Part shown: piece after piece, positions 1-10,430 of the stretch
Numbering within the stretch: position 1 is the stretch's first letter
How the letters are laid out: each line of letters starts with the position of its first letter
Assembly (NCBI GenBank): GCA_040954595.2
Contig: CM082577.2
Coordinates: 8,928,001 to 8,992,000, forward strand
Origin: Balanoglossus misakiensis
Taxonomy: Eukaryota; Hemichordata
DNA length: 64,000 nt
Direction of reading: 5' to 3'
Notes under the pieces: model-generated
Seen by the model: only the letters and a program-made list of their open reading frames with translations
Databases searched by the model: none
What the model was told of the DNA's origin: nothing
Program-made: the position numbers and the translations under genes

Positions 1-1514
1 CGCCAAAATGTAGTGTTCAGAGCGGCCAAGGGGCGAGAACATGTACACACACTGCAGGATGGCTAAACACTGACTGACCAGGATTTTATTCAAATCAACC
101 ATTCATATAGTATAGCAACGCACAGGTGTTTTGCCATCACCAGGTGCAATGGTATGATCATGCAAATACATTAGCCTATGCATATGCATATGCATATAAA
201 GCGTACAATTCAAAAAGTCACGGGTGTTATAGAGATACAAATCACTACATCGCCCACCTTCCCGCCCCCAACCAACCAATCGACCAACCTATTTACCTCC
301 TACATACCTAAACTTATATATTCCCCTGTATTAGTTTCTCATGTCTTTTGACCAATCATTGTAACGCCCCGCAACAAGCACCAAAAGTCCACAGCCAAAT
401 ATTCCTAACACTATGAAAACAGACAACACGGTTCAAGACACTATTGCATATAGCAGGATGCGCCTGTAACCAAAGATAAATTATTAAAGCAACCACATGT
501 GTCTATGCAACACGAGAATTTTTATCCATGTTAAATCTTGTCCTTTTGTGGATGATGCGATTCTCTGTGCCATATTTCAACACTTGACACTCAATAAACC
601 AGTTTATTTTGTAAATTGTTTGTTTTATTGGTGTGTTTAGCCTGTGGTCGATTGCCTCATGATGTAAAGTACACTGACGAGAGAGCAAGATTTCTTCATG
701 AAACCGTTCACTGTTTCAAAGTTTGGACCTGGTACGCGTCAAAAAGTACCTATAAAGTTTAACATTATTTTGACGCGATTGTAGCTTCTCACAGATCTCA
801 AAGTGGCTGTCGTGAGCAAATTCACAGAAGGAATTACTCTCCAGGACAAATATTTTCACCGTGCTCTATGGACATGTCTCACACATACGAAAATTTTGGA
901 GAGAATACAGTTTCTAAGAAGTGAGGCAGATTGTTGAAGTATAATCACATTTTTTATATAATGAGAAACGTAAACTGTATTACTAGATAGACTTGGAGGC
1001 GTCCGTCGAGTTAATTTACACGGGATTTATATTTGAGTCTGTTACAGCAATCTTTTCTGACACCCAGAGTCAGCCATACAGTGCGGGCGTGCCATTGTAT
1101 GTTCTAGACTATATCCCGGTGTTATGAGCAATGCTTTGTGAACCAGAAAACGCAGGCATTATAAAAGGGCACATTTTGGGGCAGACACATAGACACAGTG
1201 CAGAAGTTTATCAGGTTTTGACACCTACGCTACCACTCGCCACACCCAAGCCTGTCTGTACCTATGAACTGTAACCAAGCTACCCTCCCAAACTGACAGA
1301 ATTGGCTCTGCCGTGTATAAAAGATAGCACCCGCGGGTCTAGACACCAGATGTGCCGTGTTTGACTACACGTTGACACAAATAGAAGGACACCACATCGA
1401 ACCTAATTACGTTATTTGACGAAGCACACCCTAATGCTTTTACAGCCTTCCGAGTTGACGTCCAAATCGACGCGTACAGATAGTGGCCATGACAGATTGC
1501 GCTGTCTTGGATGA
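1..1514. other. Non-genic left flank
   Basis: I see no supportable coding exon here; the open frames are short and have no family resemblance. A TATGCA-type alternating run lies near 178-197. Two TATAAAAG boxes on the plus strand, at 160-167 of the second kilobase (1160-1167) and at 1316-1323, are 156 bp apart, but no convincing coding region follows either. They may be chance or belong to a degraded element next to the transposon that starts at 1518. Confidence 0.5.
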
Positions 1515-1671
1515 TTAGGGAGCATTCGTTTTTTACAGGGAGGGGGGGGCCGGTGGAAATCAGGGGGGGGTTTACTTTTACAAAGCAGTTTTTAGGGGGG
1601 GACAAATTTTATAATCAAGGGATTATTATATAGGGACTGAAAGGGGGGACTTGAAAACTTTGACGGCTAAA

Positions 1672-1904
1672 TATTTATTTTGAGTCCACAAAAATGCAGT
1701 TTCGCGTCCTTTATTTTACAAATTTTTCTTACACCCACCCCCTCCATTCATCAACACCTTTCAATCATTGACTGGTTTATCTAGTGTCCCAGGTCAGGGG
1801 ACTTGCCACCACCCCATGATAACTTTGAGCGGCGACGTTAATTTGCTTTTGCTGGGTTCATTAAAATGCAGCTTACAGCTCTGTATTTTATAAAATTTTC
1901 TTAC
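1672..1904. repeat. Degenerate tandem duplication inside the transposon
   Basis: Two diverged direct copies about 172 bp apart share a stretch containing AAAATGCAG, a TTATTTTA or TATTTTAT block, and TTTTCTTAC followed by C-rich sequence (about 1672-1740 and 1844-1930). They look like subterminal repeats of the surrounding element. Confidence 0.5.
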
Positions 1905-2016
1905 GTCGTGGGAGGGGGACACCCCCTCCCAAACCCACCCCCTTCAATTCTCGGTTTACAATGTCTCCCAACACAGAATACAAATACTTAAAAAATAAAA
2001 ACAATGTTCAGTAGAC

Positions 2017-2352
2017 ATGTACATGAACAGACATAAATTGACAACAGAGAAAAAGATGCTGAAAAAAGACAAACTGAAAATAGTTGAAGCGCACATTGGC
2101 CGGAAACTGTGTCAAACAACTCTGGAAAGTCTCAGAGTAAACCATGAGAGGGACAAAGAGGAGGATGAGCAGGAGGATGAAGAGGATGACTTGGACGAGG
2201 ACAGTGAACCAGAAGATGAACATGTAGTGATAGGTGAACTAGGTGATTCAGCGGAAAGTGACTCAGAAAGTGATAGCGGCGACACTGAAAATGAACTCTT
2301 TCACGTAACAAGATCAGGCAGACAATGCACTACTTGGAAATCAAGGAACTAG
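2017..2352 (+). pseudogene. Acidic C-terminal fragment of a transposon-encoded protein
   Basis: This 111-codon open frame lies inside the TIR element. The N-terminal third is lysine-rich. The middle is a long Glu/Asp/Ser acidic run, and the end reads VTRSGRQCTTWKSRN. A basic TRSGR motif just before the stop is common at the C-termini of transposon and retroelement proteins. An in-frame stop lies at 1996-1998, and a possible splice acceptor (TTCAG) ends at 2010, so this may be the last exon of a longer protein whose catalytic part has been deleted. No catalytic residues are visible. It could equally be a non-coding remnant. Confidence 0.45.
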
Positions 2353-2884
2353 GTTTCATGGTTGATTATGTGGTATGTCGAACATACACCAATATCTGAC
2401 AAAGTTTGATAAGTTTAATCCGGTGGATAAACTTTTTTTTTTTTGGGGGGGGGGGGGGGTCACATTTTAGAAAAGTAATTTCCAGGGGGGGTTGCCTTTT
2501 ACATTTAGTCGGCGACTCAAATTCCACCGGCCCCCCCCTCCCTGTAAAAAACGAATGCTCCCTTAGTCGTTCTGGTTCCGGTACAACTGCAGATTTTAAT
2601 TAATGGGTGGTTGAAAATTCATGCGACGATTTCTGTCACTGCTGTGTGACTACGTGACTTTTCTTCCCTTGTTTGAGTGTAAATGGTACTGTGACAGCCA
2701 TTGGCTAGGGACAGAACCAGTCCTGAAGGATTGAGATTTGGGGAGGGGGGGGGCAACCGACCATCAAGCTCACATTAATTTTATAGAAATGATTCTTACT
2801 TTGGCAACTGGGAACTTCAGAACAGTTGGGCTTTCAGTTATGAATTGATGAATGCAGGTGTTGTAGAGATAAAATAGCAACTCA

Positions 2885-3191
2885 GATGTAGACACTGCGA
2901 AATATGACGGAAACACGTGGATATATAGTGAATCAACGTTCGACCACACACAACATCCATGCCGATTGTAGACACGAGAGTGAAAAAAACTCGCCAAAAT
3001 GAATAATCGGTCTCTACCATTTATTCATTTTGGGTTTTTACACTCGCATATCCTACAAACGGGATGGAAGTTGTTTGTGGTCGAACGTTGGTTCACTATA
3101 TATCCACAGTCATGTAGAATAACATTAACGGTGTCTTGTATCAAACATAATTGATGGAAAAGGGGCAGCGAGAGAGAGAGACTTTGTCCCT
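2885..3191. repeat. Palindromic MITE, TTAA-flanked family, copy 1
   Basis: Two arms are inverted copies of each other around 3010. Each carries GTGGATATATAGTGAA or its complement, a GTTCGACCACA block, CACTCTCG-type sequence and AAAATGAATAA at the centre. The right half continues to GAGAGAGAGACTTTGTCCCT followed by TTAA (3192-3195). The right half matches the complete element at 45656-45880, including the order of its internal blocks. The left arm fades near 2885 without the expected AGGGACAAAG terminus, so this copy is truncated or rearranged on the left. Confidence 0.7.
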
Positions 3192-6100
3192 TTAAGTGGA
3201 AATGAAGTAGTTCTTTCAATCGGGAAAAGATTTTTACATTGAATTGTCCTGTGAAATGTAATTTCCATTGCCATCTCTCTGAAGTTCTGCGAATGCAACA
3301 TGCATCGACCCCTTCCCAAGCTGTTCTGTTTACATAAAATAATGGAAATTTCATTGTTTCAGCAGCCTCGGTTGCAAACGGGACGTTTTTTGTGTATTGC
3401 AGAGCAACTCGTAGCACAGATATGTATCTTTTTTAAATGACAAATCTCAAATACCTAAAATTTGTTCACGGAAATGTTTGATAATTGAGACTTTAAGGTA
3501 ATAAGTTGGAAAAATTCAAGCTACACATGTTTTAGTCAAGGACAGCTGTTATTTCTATAGCCAGCATGTATGCATTGTATGTCATTTACGGCAACGATTT
3601 AGGTCCATTCAAAACACCATGCGCAAAAAGTGATTTACACACTAAATATTTTGTATACATGAATATTCAAAACTGACTGAGGCAGAGTTCACATATATTG
3701 CTCCACGGGCCAAGTTACCATTTGAATACGCTGCTCACCTTATGTGTTCCATGACCCATCCTCGGCTTTCATGCGAAGCACAGTTAAACTAAGGATTTGC
3801 ATAATATGACAATAATTTGCAAACTGTAAAATTATATTGCAATAGTAATTATCACCACCGTTTCACAACATGACGAAATTTTCGGAGACATCCACAGGTC
3901 TGGCGCGATGCCAAAAGTTTACTCTGCATTTGGAGGCCCACTAAGCACGAAATTTATTTATGTTCAACACAGAACAAAACATTGACAAAGGGATAGAGTC
4001 GCTATGTTTTTAGAACACAACTCGTGTACCAACACCACGCAGTATGCCATATCTGACGATGGCTTCAGTGTGTCAACGTAAAACCGGGGGATCTGCGAAT
4101 TCAAACCACCTTTCTCACTTCCGTCCCCAAGGCGTATGATAGCAGCGACCCGAAAGGAGTTGAAAAGCGCTGATGGCTGCATATACGCAAATGCCATGTT
4201 TGAAATCAAAGAAATGATAAATTGGTTATTAAAAAATCACCATTCTGAAAAATTCAATTTTGTAAGATTGGCACTTGTATGAAGAGCGACTGTTCATTCA
4301 ATAAGCCAGTTCAGTCCAAGCCACTGAACGTATCAGCTGTTCAGTGACCAATCGGGTGGGCTCGTTGTGAAAATAACAGACCAAACACTGCATACTGAAA
4401 CTACAGTTGAAAATGAGGAATTTAGCCAGGACAAAAATGGTAAATTTGTTATATTATTACATGCAGTTACAGGCGGGAGATAGCTCTGCGATTGATGTGT
4501 GTAAGTTCTAACATCTCAGCCGAAGTGACGTGACTGCCCCGAGGTTGAACACGCAGAACGCGTCATTTACTACAGGCTACAGTAACTCCCCGGCGGTAAT
4601 GTGTTTCCTCTTGAAGTTAGAAACAAAATACATGTTTCAATTTAGCGAACCTCTCACGCTGTCCGCCACAACATTTACCCCCAGTAAATAGCTGTTGCCG
4701 CAAAGGGGCGAAAAGGGCGGCGTTTGCTGTGAATGACGAGTATATCCCCCTCCAACTCAGGACAGTTATTCCTCGCACGTACCAACACGTACGCACGCCG
4801 GGCGTAATTCGCCCAGGCTTCGTGCAGGTACACTCTTACGATTCGGCAACCTTTCGGGGGAATTAAAGACAAAATCCTAGTTTATTAATTTCGCCATTAC
4901 TTTTTCCCCTCCGCAGATTTCGTTAAATTTTAAACGCGAGGGAATACAATGCCGGCATTGTCGAGGAGAAAATGTAATTTGACAAACAAAAGCAACGCCA
5001 TGACAACCTGAGTATTTTCATGTCCATATGGTTGGGCCATTGAAACACGCAACCCAACACTTCTGGGCAAAGTATTATGTATATCGAAAGAGATCTGTTA
5101 GAAAGCAGTTTTATTTCAATTCGATAAAGGAGGCAGTCAATTTGGTGAAAGCATTTTAATTGGGATATACTTTCGCGATGGAGTGGTTCCTCGTCACCGC
5201 GTCACTTTTAGTGCATAATGCTTGAGTATAAAGTAATAGTAAATTAATATGAAGTGTGAAAAACGGTACAAGGTGATAAAACGGTCGCTTTTCCTAAGTT
5301 TTACTGGAATTCACATCAATGAACGATTTTGAGACATTTGTTCGATTAATGACAAATGGTTGAGCTGCTATAAGTTTCCAATTCGCCTTCTCTATCGTAT
5401 CTCCCAATCTGTCTGTCTGTTTGTCTTTCTGTCCGTCTGCCTGCCTGCCTGCCTGTCTGTCCCTCTGCCTCCTTCCCGTTTGTATCTATCTATCTCTTCT
5501 TCTTCTTCTTTTCCGAAGTTAATACTAGTAATACTACCAGCTTCAATGCGAATGACCTTCATTCTACTCTTATAAACCGTGTTACAATTGCGACATACTG
5601 GCCAATGTTACATTACTACTTGTGCACCATTTAAAAGAATAATCCATCAAAACTGAAATTTCTAGATGAATTGTCTGAATACATTAAGAAAATGGTGAAC
5701 CTGAAGAACGTGTTAGCGTTTGAAGGCAACGATAACTTTTACCGCGTGTCTAATAAAAGTTCCCGGTTGGTCTATGTCACCATGTGATACTAATAAATCA
5801 AAAAATTGCCTTTCTAGTGTTTGTTAAATTTATCTTTTACATTTTTCGAACATATGTATCTCCTCCTGCAGTACCTTGACCCACGCCTCGGGACACTTGC
5901 AAGACAAAGTGAATCTGTGAGATGATTTACAGCGTGTGGTTTACTTTCAGTCAGAAACCTCGTAAAAAGAACGAAATAACTCCGTGGCCGCAGTAGTGCA
6001 GCGAGATTAAACAATTTTGGGTTCATTTAGTGAGTTTTTATTGTTGCCATTTTTCTATACTTCATAGTGTAATGAAATAATAACTTTATTGCTCACCAAC

Positions 6101-9100
6101 ACACTCAGGGAGTGCGGTAAGGCGAAATTGACACAACTGAACTGGACGAAGCTGCATCAGAGAGAAAATGTCTCCATCCATCACGTGTATGTTGATTAGC
6201 TCTGTTCATCATTATCCAAGATCTATATTCTATCCCGGTTAGCAAATTCGGAAGCAGACTCAACGAAATAAGAATGTTTGACACCTTCAAGCGCAATGTG
6301 TCCACCTCTAACCCCATCCGCAAAGAATTGTGACCTGGGTGACATTTGCATCGAAACTGTCCCGCCTTGCCACGCCGCAGTGGAAACATTTCAACACAAA
6401 TTGGTCATCGGTGCGGCGGTGTTCATGAAGTGATTTTTTGCAGGACATGGAACTGAGACCAGGCCTCAAATTGAACTTGAACTCGCCAAATCATCAGATT
6501 TGAAGAAAGAACATTGATGAGTCCACGAGGGAAGTTGCTAATTGTCAGGCGCTTGGCCGGGGTGGTGCGGGACACAAACAATTCTTGTTCAACACCAATC
6601 TGTTTAAAATCAGATGTAGATTTCGGCGCCGTCTTTACTTTTGCTGATTCACACTAGAGTGGCGCGTACATGTATGACCGAGAACAGCAAAGACAGAGAA
6701 CAAAGACAAGCCACAGCTATCACCAGCAACTAACTCCACATATGATTTTAATCAGATCGGTTCGACATGACAAGAAGGGAGAGAAACAATTCACTGGTTC
6801 TTTCCAGAAGCAATAGTTTATTGTCACCTAACTTGACATAACAGTAAAGAAATACATGTATACAACGACAGTTGTCTGTCTCCTCGACATTTGTGAGCTG
6901 AAGATCTCAATTCCCGCCAAAAGCAAGAAATTGAAACACGAACTTGTCGTTCACGATGACGTCATAGTGTAGACTAAGTGTCAAATCTATAATACCACAC
7001 TGCATTATTACAAAAAAATACAATTACATTGAAAATTAATCTTGATTTTGGTTTATTCATTTTCATACTGTTAAATCTACTAGCCCCCTCTTCCGATTCG
7101 CTACCTTATTTTAAATTATTTACATTTTGCATCCAAGGCTGATAAGACACAGTTTACAGGGAAGAATTGAATGATGATGCTAATGCATGTCAAACTGTCA
7201 AAACATGATTGTTACCGGCACCGTGACTGACAAAAGAACTGTACAAACATTTCCAGTGAAATAAAAGAAACTTTACTCCCGACTTTTTTTAAAATCAAAA
7301 GTTGGGTATCCTTAATGAATATATGCTTTGAGTTATGCAGACGACAAGTTTTAACTGCGTACCAAAACAGAACGCAACGGTACGTGGCTATAGACAAAGT
7401 TTTGAAATCACGCCGGCCATATACAACGAACTAAGCGAAGCACAGTAAGCGTTTTACTGTAAGGCGAAGCAGCGCCCAGGCTAAACCGGAGGTTCTGATT
7501 ATCTAAAAATAAACGCGTTTTGTTAAAGTAATGCTTCAGTTTGTATTGTTGTTACTGTTTGGTCCCAGTTGGCAGTATTTAAAAACGCTCACTGGACCGC
7601 AGCGTCACAATGTTGAATTGCCTTGATTCGAGTCGACTGTTTCCTTTGATTAGGATTCAGATTTCTTTTCAGTTTGCCATAGACGACACGCAGCATTTGT
7701 GGTGATTTCCGTTTAGTCTGTCCGAATCTGAATCCGACACGAACAGCATGTACATGTATAAATGGACGGCCAAAGCAACTGGGAATTTGGAAAAAAAATG
7801 GAAAAGGCTCTTTGCGGAACGGTAAAACAAACAGCCGCAATGAGGCAATGACTACCTATGATTCTCACAATAGTATGTAGTTTGGAATATTCTTCGACAA
7901 AAACACGGGGGAAAATTGCAAGTGTTTAGAAAACGCATTTGAACAGTTTGGGGGATTTTCCAAATTAAGAATTTGATCATATGCTTATTAAAATGTATTG
8001 GCTTGTTCGAGTATTTAGCATCATCAGTGGACCAAAACACATTATTTCTGAATCGAGACACGACAAATCGACGTACAGCACTCTTTGGGTCACAGTTTCT
8101 TACCAACCTAGAGTGTTCAAAAACAATAGCTTGAAAGTTTTGCTTTTCCTCCGAAACAAAAGTATCTAATTAGCCTTAAATAAAAGCCACGTATGTACAA
8201 TTCAAATCAACTAGACAAAAACTACTTAAAAATTGCAATTATGCTTGTCGTATGTTTCTATAGCCCTAGATAGAAAAAAAACACCCCATTTTGCAGCCAC
8301 AATAACGCTAGAATCCGACGAATGGATGCATAGTTGGACTAAACCAAGCGATAAGGAAAAATCGAAACACACAAAAACATGCCAGTATATCGAAATATTT
8401 TAAACAGAAGTGAAATGTACGTAACGTCGAAAAACTGTGTTATCGTTGAAGTTGTCGAGACGGCCATTATCCGTTGTAATTAATTACCTCAATGATGAAG
8501 AAAAAATCAAAATATAAATGTTTGGGGGTGTTTTACAACGGTCCGAGAAAAGATACACCCAACAACTTTACCCACGAATGGGGACATAATATGCTGGTGT
8601 ATTTGCACAACTTGACGCGGTGTCTGTCGCTCATCACCGTACGTGTATATGGGCTTCAGCCGTGGCTGAGAGATCACGAAAATATTGACTGTCAAAATAT
8701 AAAAACACTTCGGTGAGTCTGGACGTTCCTAATATCAATGTACGATCGAGGTTTTCTTATCACTGGCAGAGAGAACTTTGATAAAGAAAAAAAATCGTAA
8801 CCAAATTCAACTAGCTTACATGTTAACGCTACTATACACAGTCAAACATAAATGCTTGCGAATAGCGGTCTTTGCTCAATGTCACACGACACGTTGTCGG
8901 CGATCAGTCAGCGTTCTCTCCCAAAAAGCGGTATCTTCGAAGTAGTCGTCAGTTTAAGTTCTCGTATTAAATAAAGATTCTGTATTTTCAGTCAACCATG
9001 TGCGGGAGAGTCGTTTGAGTCACAAATACAGGCCCTATATTTATCAGACACTAACCGGTTTACGGAAGTAACCTGTTTGCACCTGTCCCTCCGTAGTGTT

Positions 9101-9146
9101 CATGTAGACACAGGGACTGGTATTCGCATTTTCAACTCCTACTTGG
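3192..9146. other. Non-genic stretch between MITE and PERCC1-like gene
   Basis: About 6 kb with no exon I can support. The sequence is mixed AT-rich unique DNA. A C/T-rich microsatellite lies at 5408-5470. The plus-strand frames are short and lack splice-site context or family motifs. Confidence 0.55.
5408..5470. repeat. TCTG/CTGC microsatellite
   Basis: The stretch is built of imperfect TCTG, TTTG and CTGC tetranucleotides and runs on into a T/C-rich tract with TCT triplets to about 5515. Confidence 0.85.
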
Positions 9147-9152
9147 TTTATT
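9147..9152 (-). terminator. Polyadenylation signal of the PERCC1-like gene
   Basis: The plus strand reads TTTATT, giving AATAAA on the minus strand, about 105 bp downstream of the stop codon at 9258-9260. This is the first canonical hexamer after the stop and is at a sensible distance for a short 3' UTR. Confidence 0.6.
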
Positions 9153-9257
9153 CCTGCGACTTAAAACTATGTCCGATCAAACCATTAACTGACGGTGATT
9201 TTTGGGCCCATAGTTGTTTTTTTGTTCGAGTGAAGACGAAACTGCTTGCACTCTGTG

Positions 9258-10070
9258 TCAAACGTGGTTCTCGTGAACGGACTCGACTGAGGTGACGCTG
9301 ATTTCCTGGTCGCTCGACGACAGTTCCCCGCTGCCGCTGAAGTCATCGTCGTCGTATATTGCTATGAGGTCGCTGAAGTCTGGCGCGGCGGACGGATGCA
9401 TGATGCCGTTCTTCTTGGCCGGTGAATTCGGCTCCTTGAAGAAACTCTTGGGCAGGTTTCGGTTCTGCCACGGGATCACCTTGTCGTGTTTCTTAAGGTC
9501 CAGTTTGATTCTCTTAATTTTCTTGTGGTGATAGGAGTTGACACTTTTTCTCTCAGAGATATGTTTGCCGATCGCAAACTCAAATAGTTCGTTGAATGGC
9601 CCCAGGCTCTTCGCTTTACCTTTCACATTATCGTGATTCGAGTTCACCACCACTGTTCGCTTCTTATTTTTGTCAGTCTGTGCGCGGGGACGAAGTTCGT
9701 CGAGTTGGTGGTCGCCGTTCTGGGCAATTTTCAGAAGGTCTGCGTAGTAGAGTTCTCGCCCCGATTTGCCAGAAGAAAACCTGTCCTCGTAGATATTGCA
9801 CGAGTCCTCGCTGTCGGACTTGCGGCCGAAGTACTTCTGTATGTCCCCGTTGACCATTTCCGCGAACGACAGGAGCTGCTGCGTGACATTCGGTCCGACG
9901 TCGACCACCGGCGTCTCCTCCTCGTAGTCGGACTCGTAGTCGTCCATCTCGTCGTCGATGTCGCTCTCGTCGTCGCAACTGCCCTGGTCGTCCCACATCA
10001 TGTTCTCCGGCTCGCGCGGCGGCATCTTCGGCAGAGCGAAGCCCCTCTTCTCCGTCAAACAACTCGACAT
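9258..10070 (-). CDS. PERCC1: PERCC1-like protein, single exon, 270 aa
   Basis: I recognise this from memory as a homologue of vertebrate PERCC1, a small acidic protein required for normal intestinal enteroendocrine function; its molecular activity is unknown. An Asp/Glu run occupies residues 31-52. The core at residues 62-116 contains QQLLSFAEM, DIQKYFGRK and GRELYYADLLKIA. Next come LGPFNELFEF (156-165), a basic Lys/His/Arg stretch (171-197), and a block at 200-236 with PWQNRNLPKSFFKEP and the near-terminal PDFSDLIA. The core blocks occur in the same order in the vertebrate protein as I remember it. I chose the ATG at 10068-10070 because GCCGCC precedes it directly. An in-frame ATG at 10137-10139 would add 23 residues and has poorer context. 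Codon use is GC-rich compared with its surroundings, and the plus-strand frames over it are shadows. There is no signal peptide or membrane segment. The weakest point is that homology rests on recalled motifs, not an alignment. Confidence 0.82.
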   Translation of the reverse strand: MSSCLTEKRGFALPKMPPREPENMMWDDQGSCDDESDIDDEMDDYESDYEEETPVVDVGPNVTQQLLSFAEMVNGDIQKYFGRKSDSEDSCNIYEDRFSSGKSGRELYYADLLKIAQNGDHQLDELRPRAQTDKNKKRTVVVNSNHDNVKGKAKSLGPFNELFEFAIGKHISERKSVNSYHHKKIKRIKLDLKKHDKVIPWQNRNLPKSFFKEPNSPAKKNGIMHPSAAPDFSDLIAIYDDDDFSGSGELSSSDQEISVTSVESVHENHV

Positions 10071-10430
10071 GGCGGCGGCTAGTAGATACGAATCGCCCCC
10101 GAGTTCATAACTCGCACCTCGAACAAGGCACGGACACACCTTCTGGTGGCAGTAGAGCTCCCTATGTGTCCGTTGGGCGGATAACGGGGCTAGACTATGA
10201 TATGCGTGTCAGGGTTGAGATCCGTTGTGGACTTGTTAGCACGCTTACGGTCGATAACGCAATGCTACATGCATCAGTTGACACCGGACTTAACACGGCA
10301 CTCGAAACGAAACAGCCACTCTGGTAATTTATCACCGTCGCCGTTGGTTGGAAATTTCGGTTCCGATTGGCTGTTACCACTTCTCCTCCACATGCATAAT
10401 ATCGCCGACTAGCCCTCTGCCAATCACAAC
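10071..10430 (-). promoter_or_regulatory. Candidate promoter of the PERCC1-like gene
   Basis: This is the region just upstream of the chosen start. On the minus strand it has a CAGCCAATCGG CCAAT box (ATTGG on plus at 366-370 of this kilobase, i.e. 10366-10370). A plus-strand CCAAT lies at 10420-10424. The nearby sequence has raised CpG content and there is no TATA box. The transcription start is not determined. Confidence 0.4.

Larger units (their letters stand above)
1518..2562. mobile_element. DNA transposon with 41-bp perfect TIRs, TTA target duplication
   Basis: The ends are inverted copies of each other. Both begin GGGAGCATTCG, then a T run, ACAGGGA, eight G and CCGGTGGAA. The match is perfect for 41 bp (1518-1558 and 2522-2562). 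TTA directly flanks both ends (1515-1517 and 2563-2565), which fits a 3-bp target-site duplication. A TWA duplication with GGG-initial termini is typical of the PIF/Harbinger superfamily, so that is the best guess; no DDE transposase is visible. The interior is G-run rich, holds a tandem duplication and one acidic open frame, and is far too short for an autonomous element. Perfect termini suggest a recent insertion or recent gene conversion. Family assignment is an inference. Confidence 0.7.

Noticed and set aside
9633-10082. 149-codon plus-strand frame opposite the PERCC1-like gene
   Set aside because: It is an antisense shadow: the GC-rich acidic codons of the minus-strand gene lack plus-strand stops. 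Its leucine/valine/histidine-rich product resembles no family.
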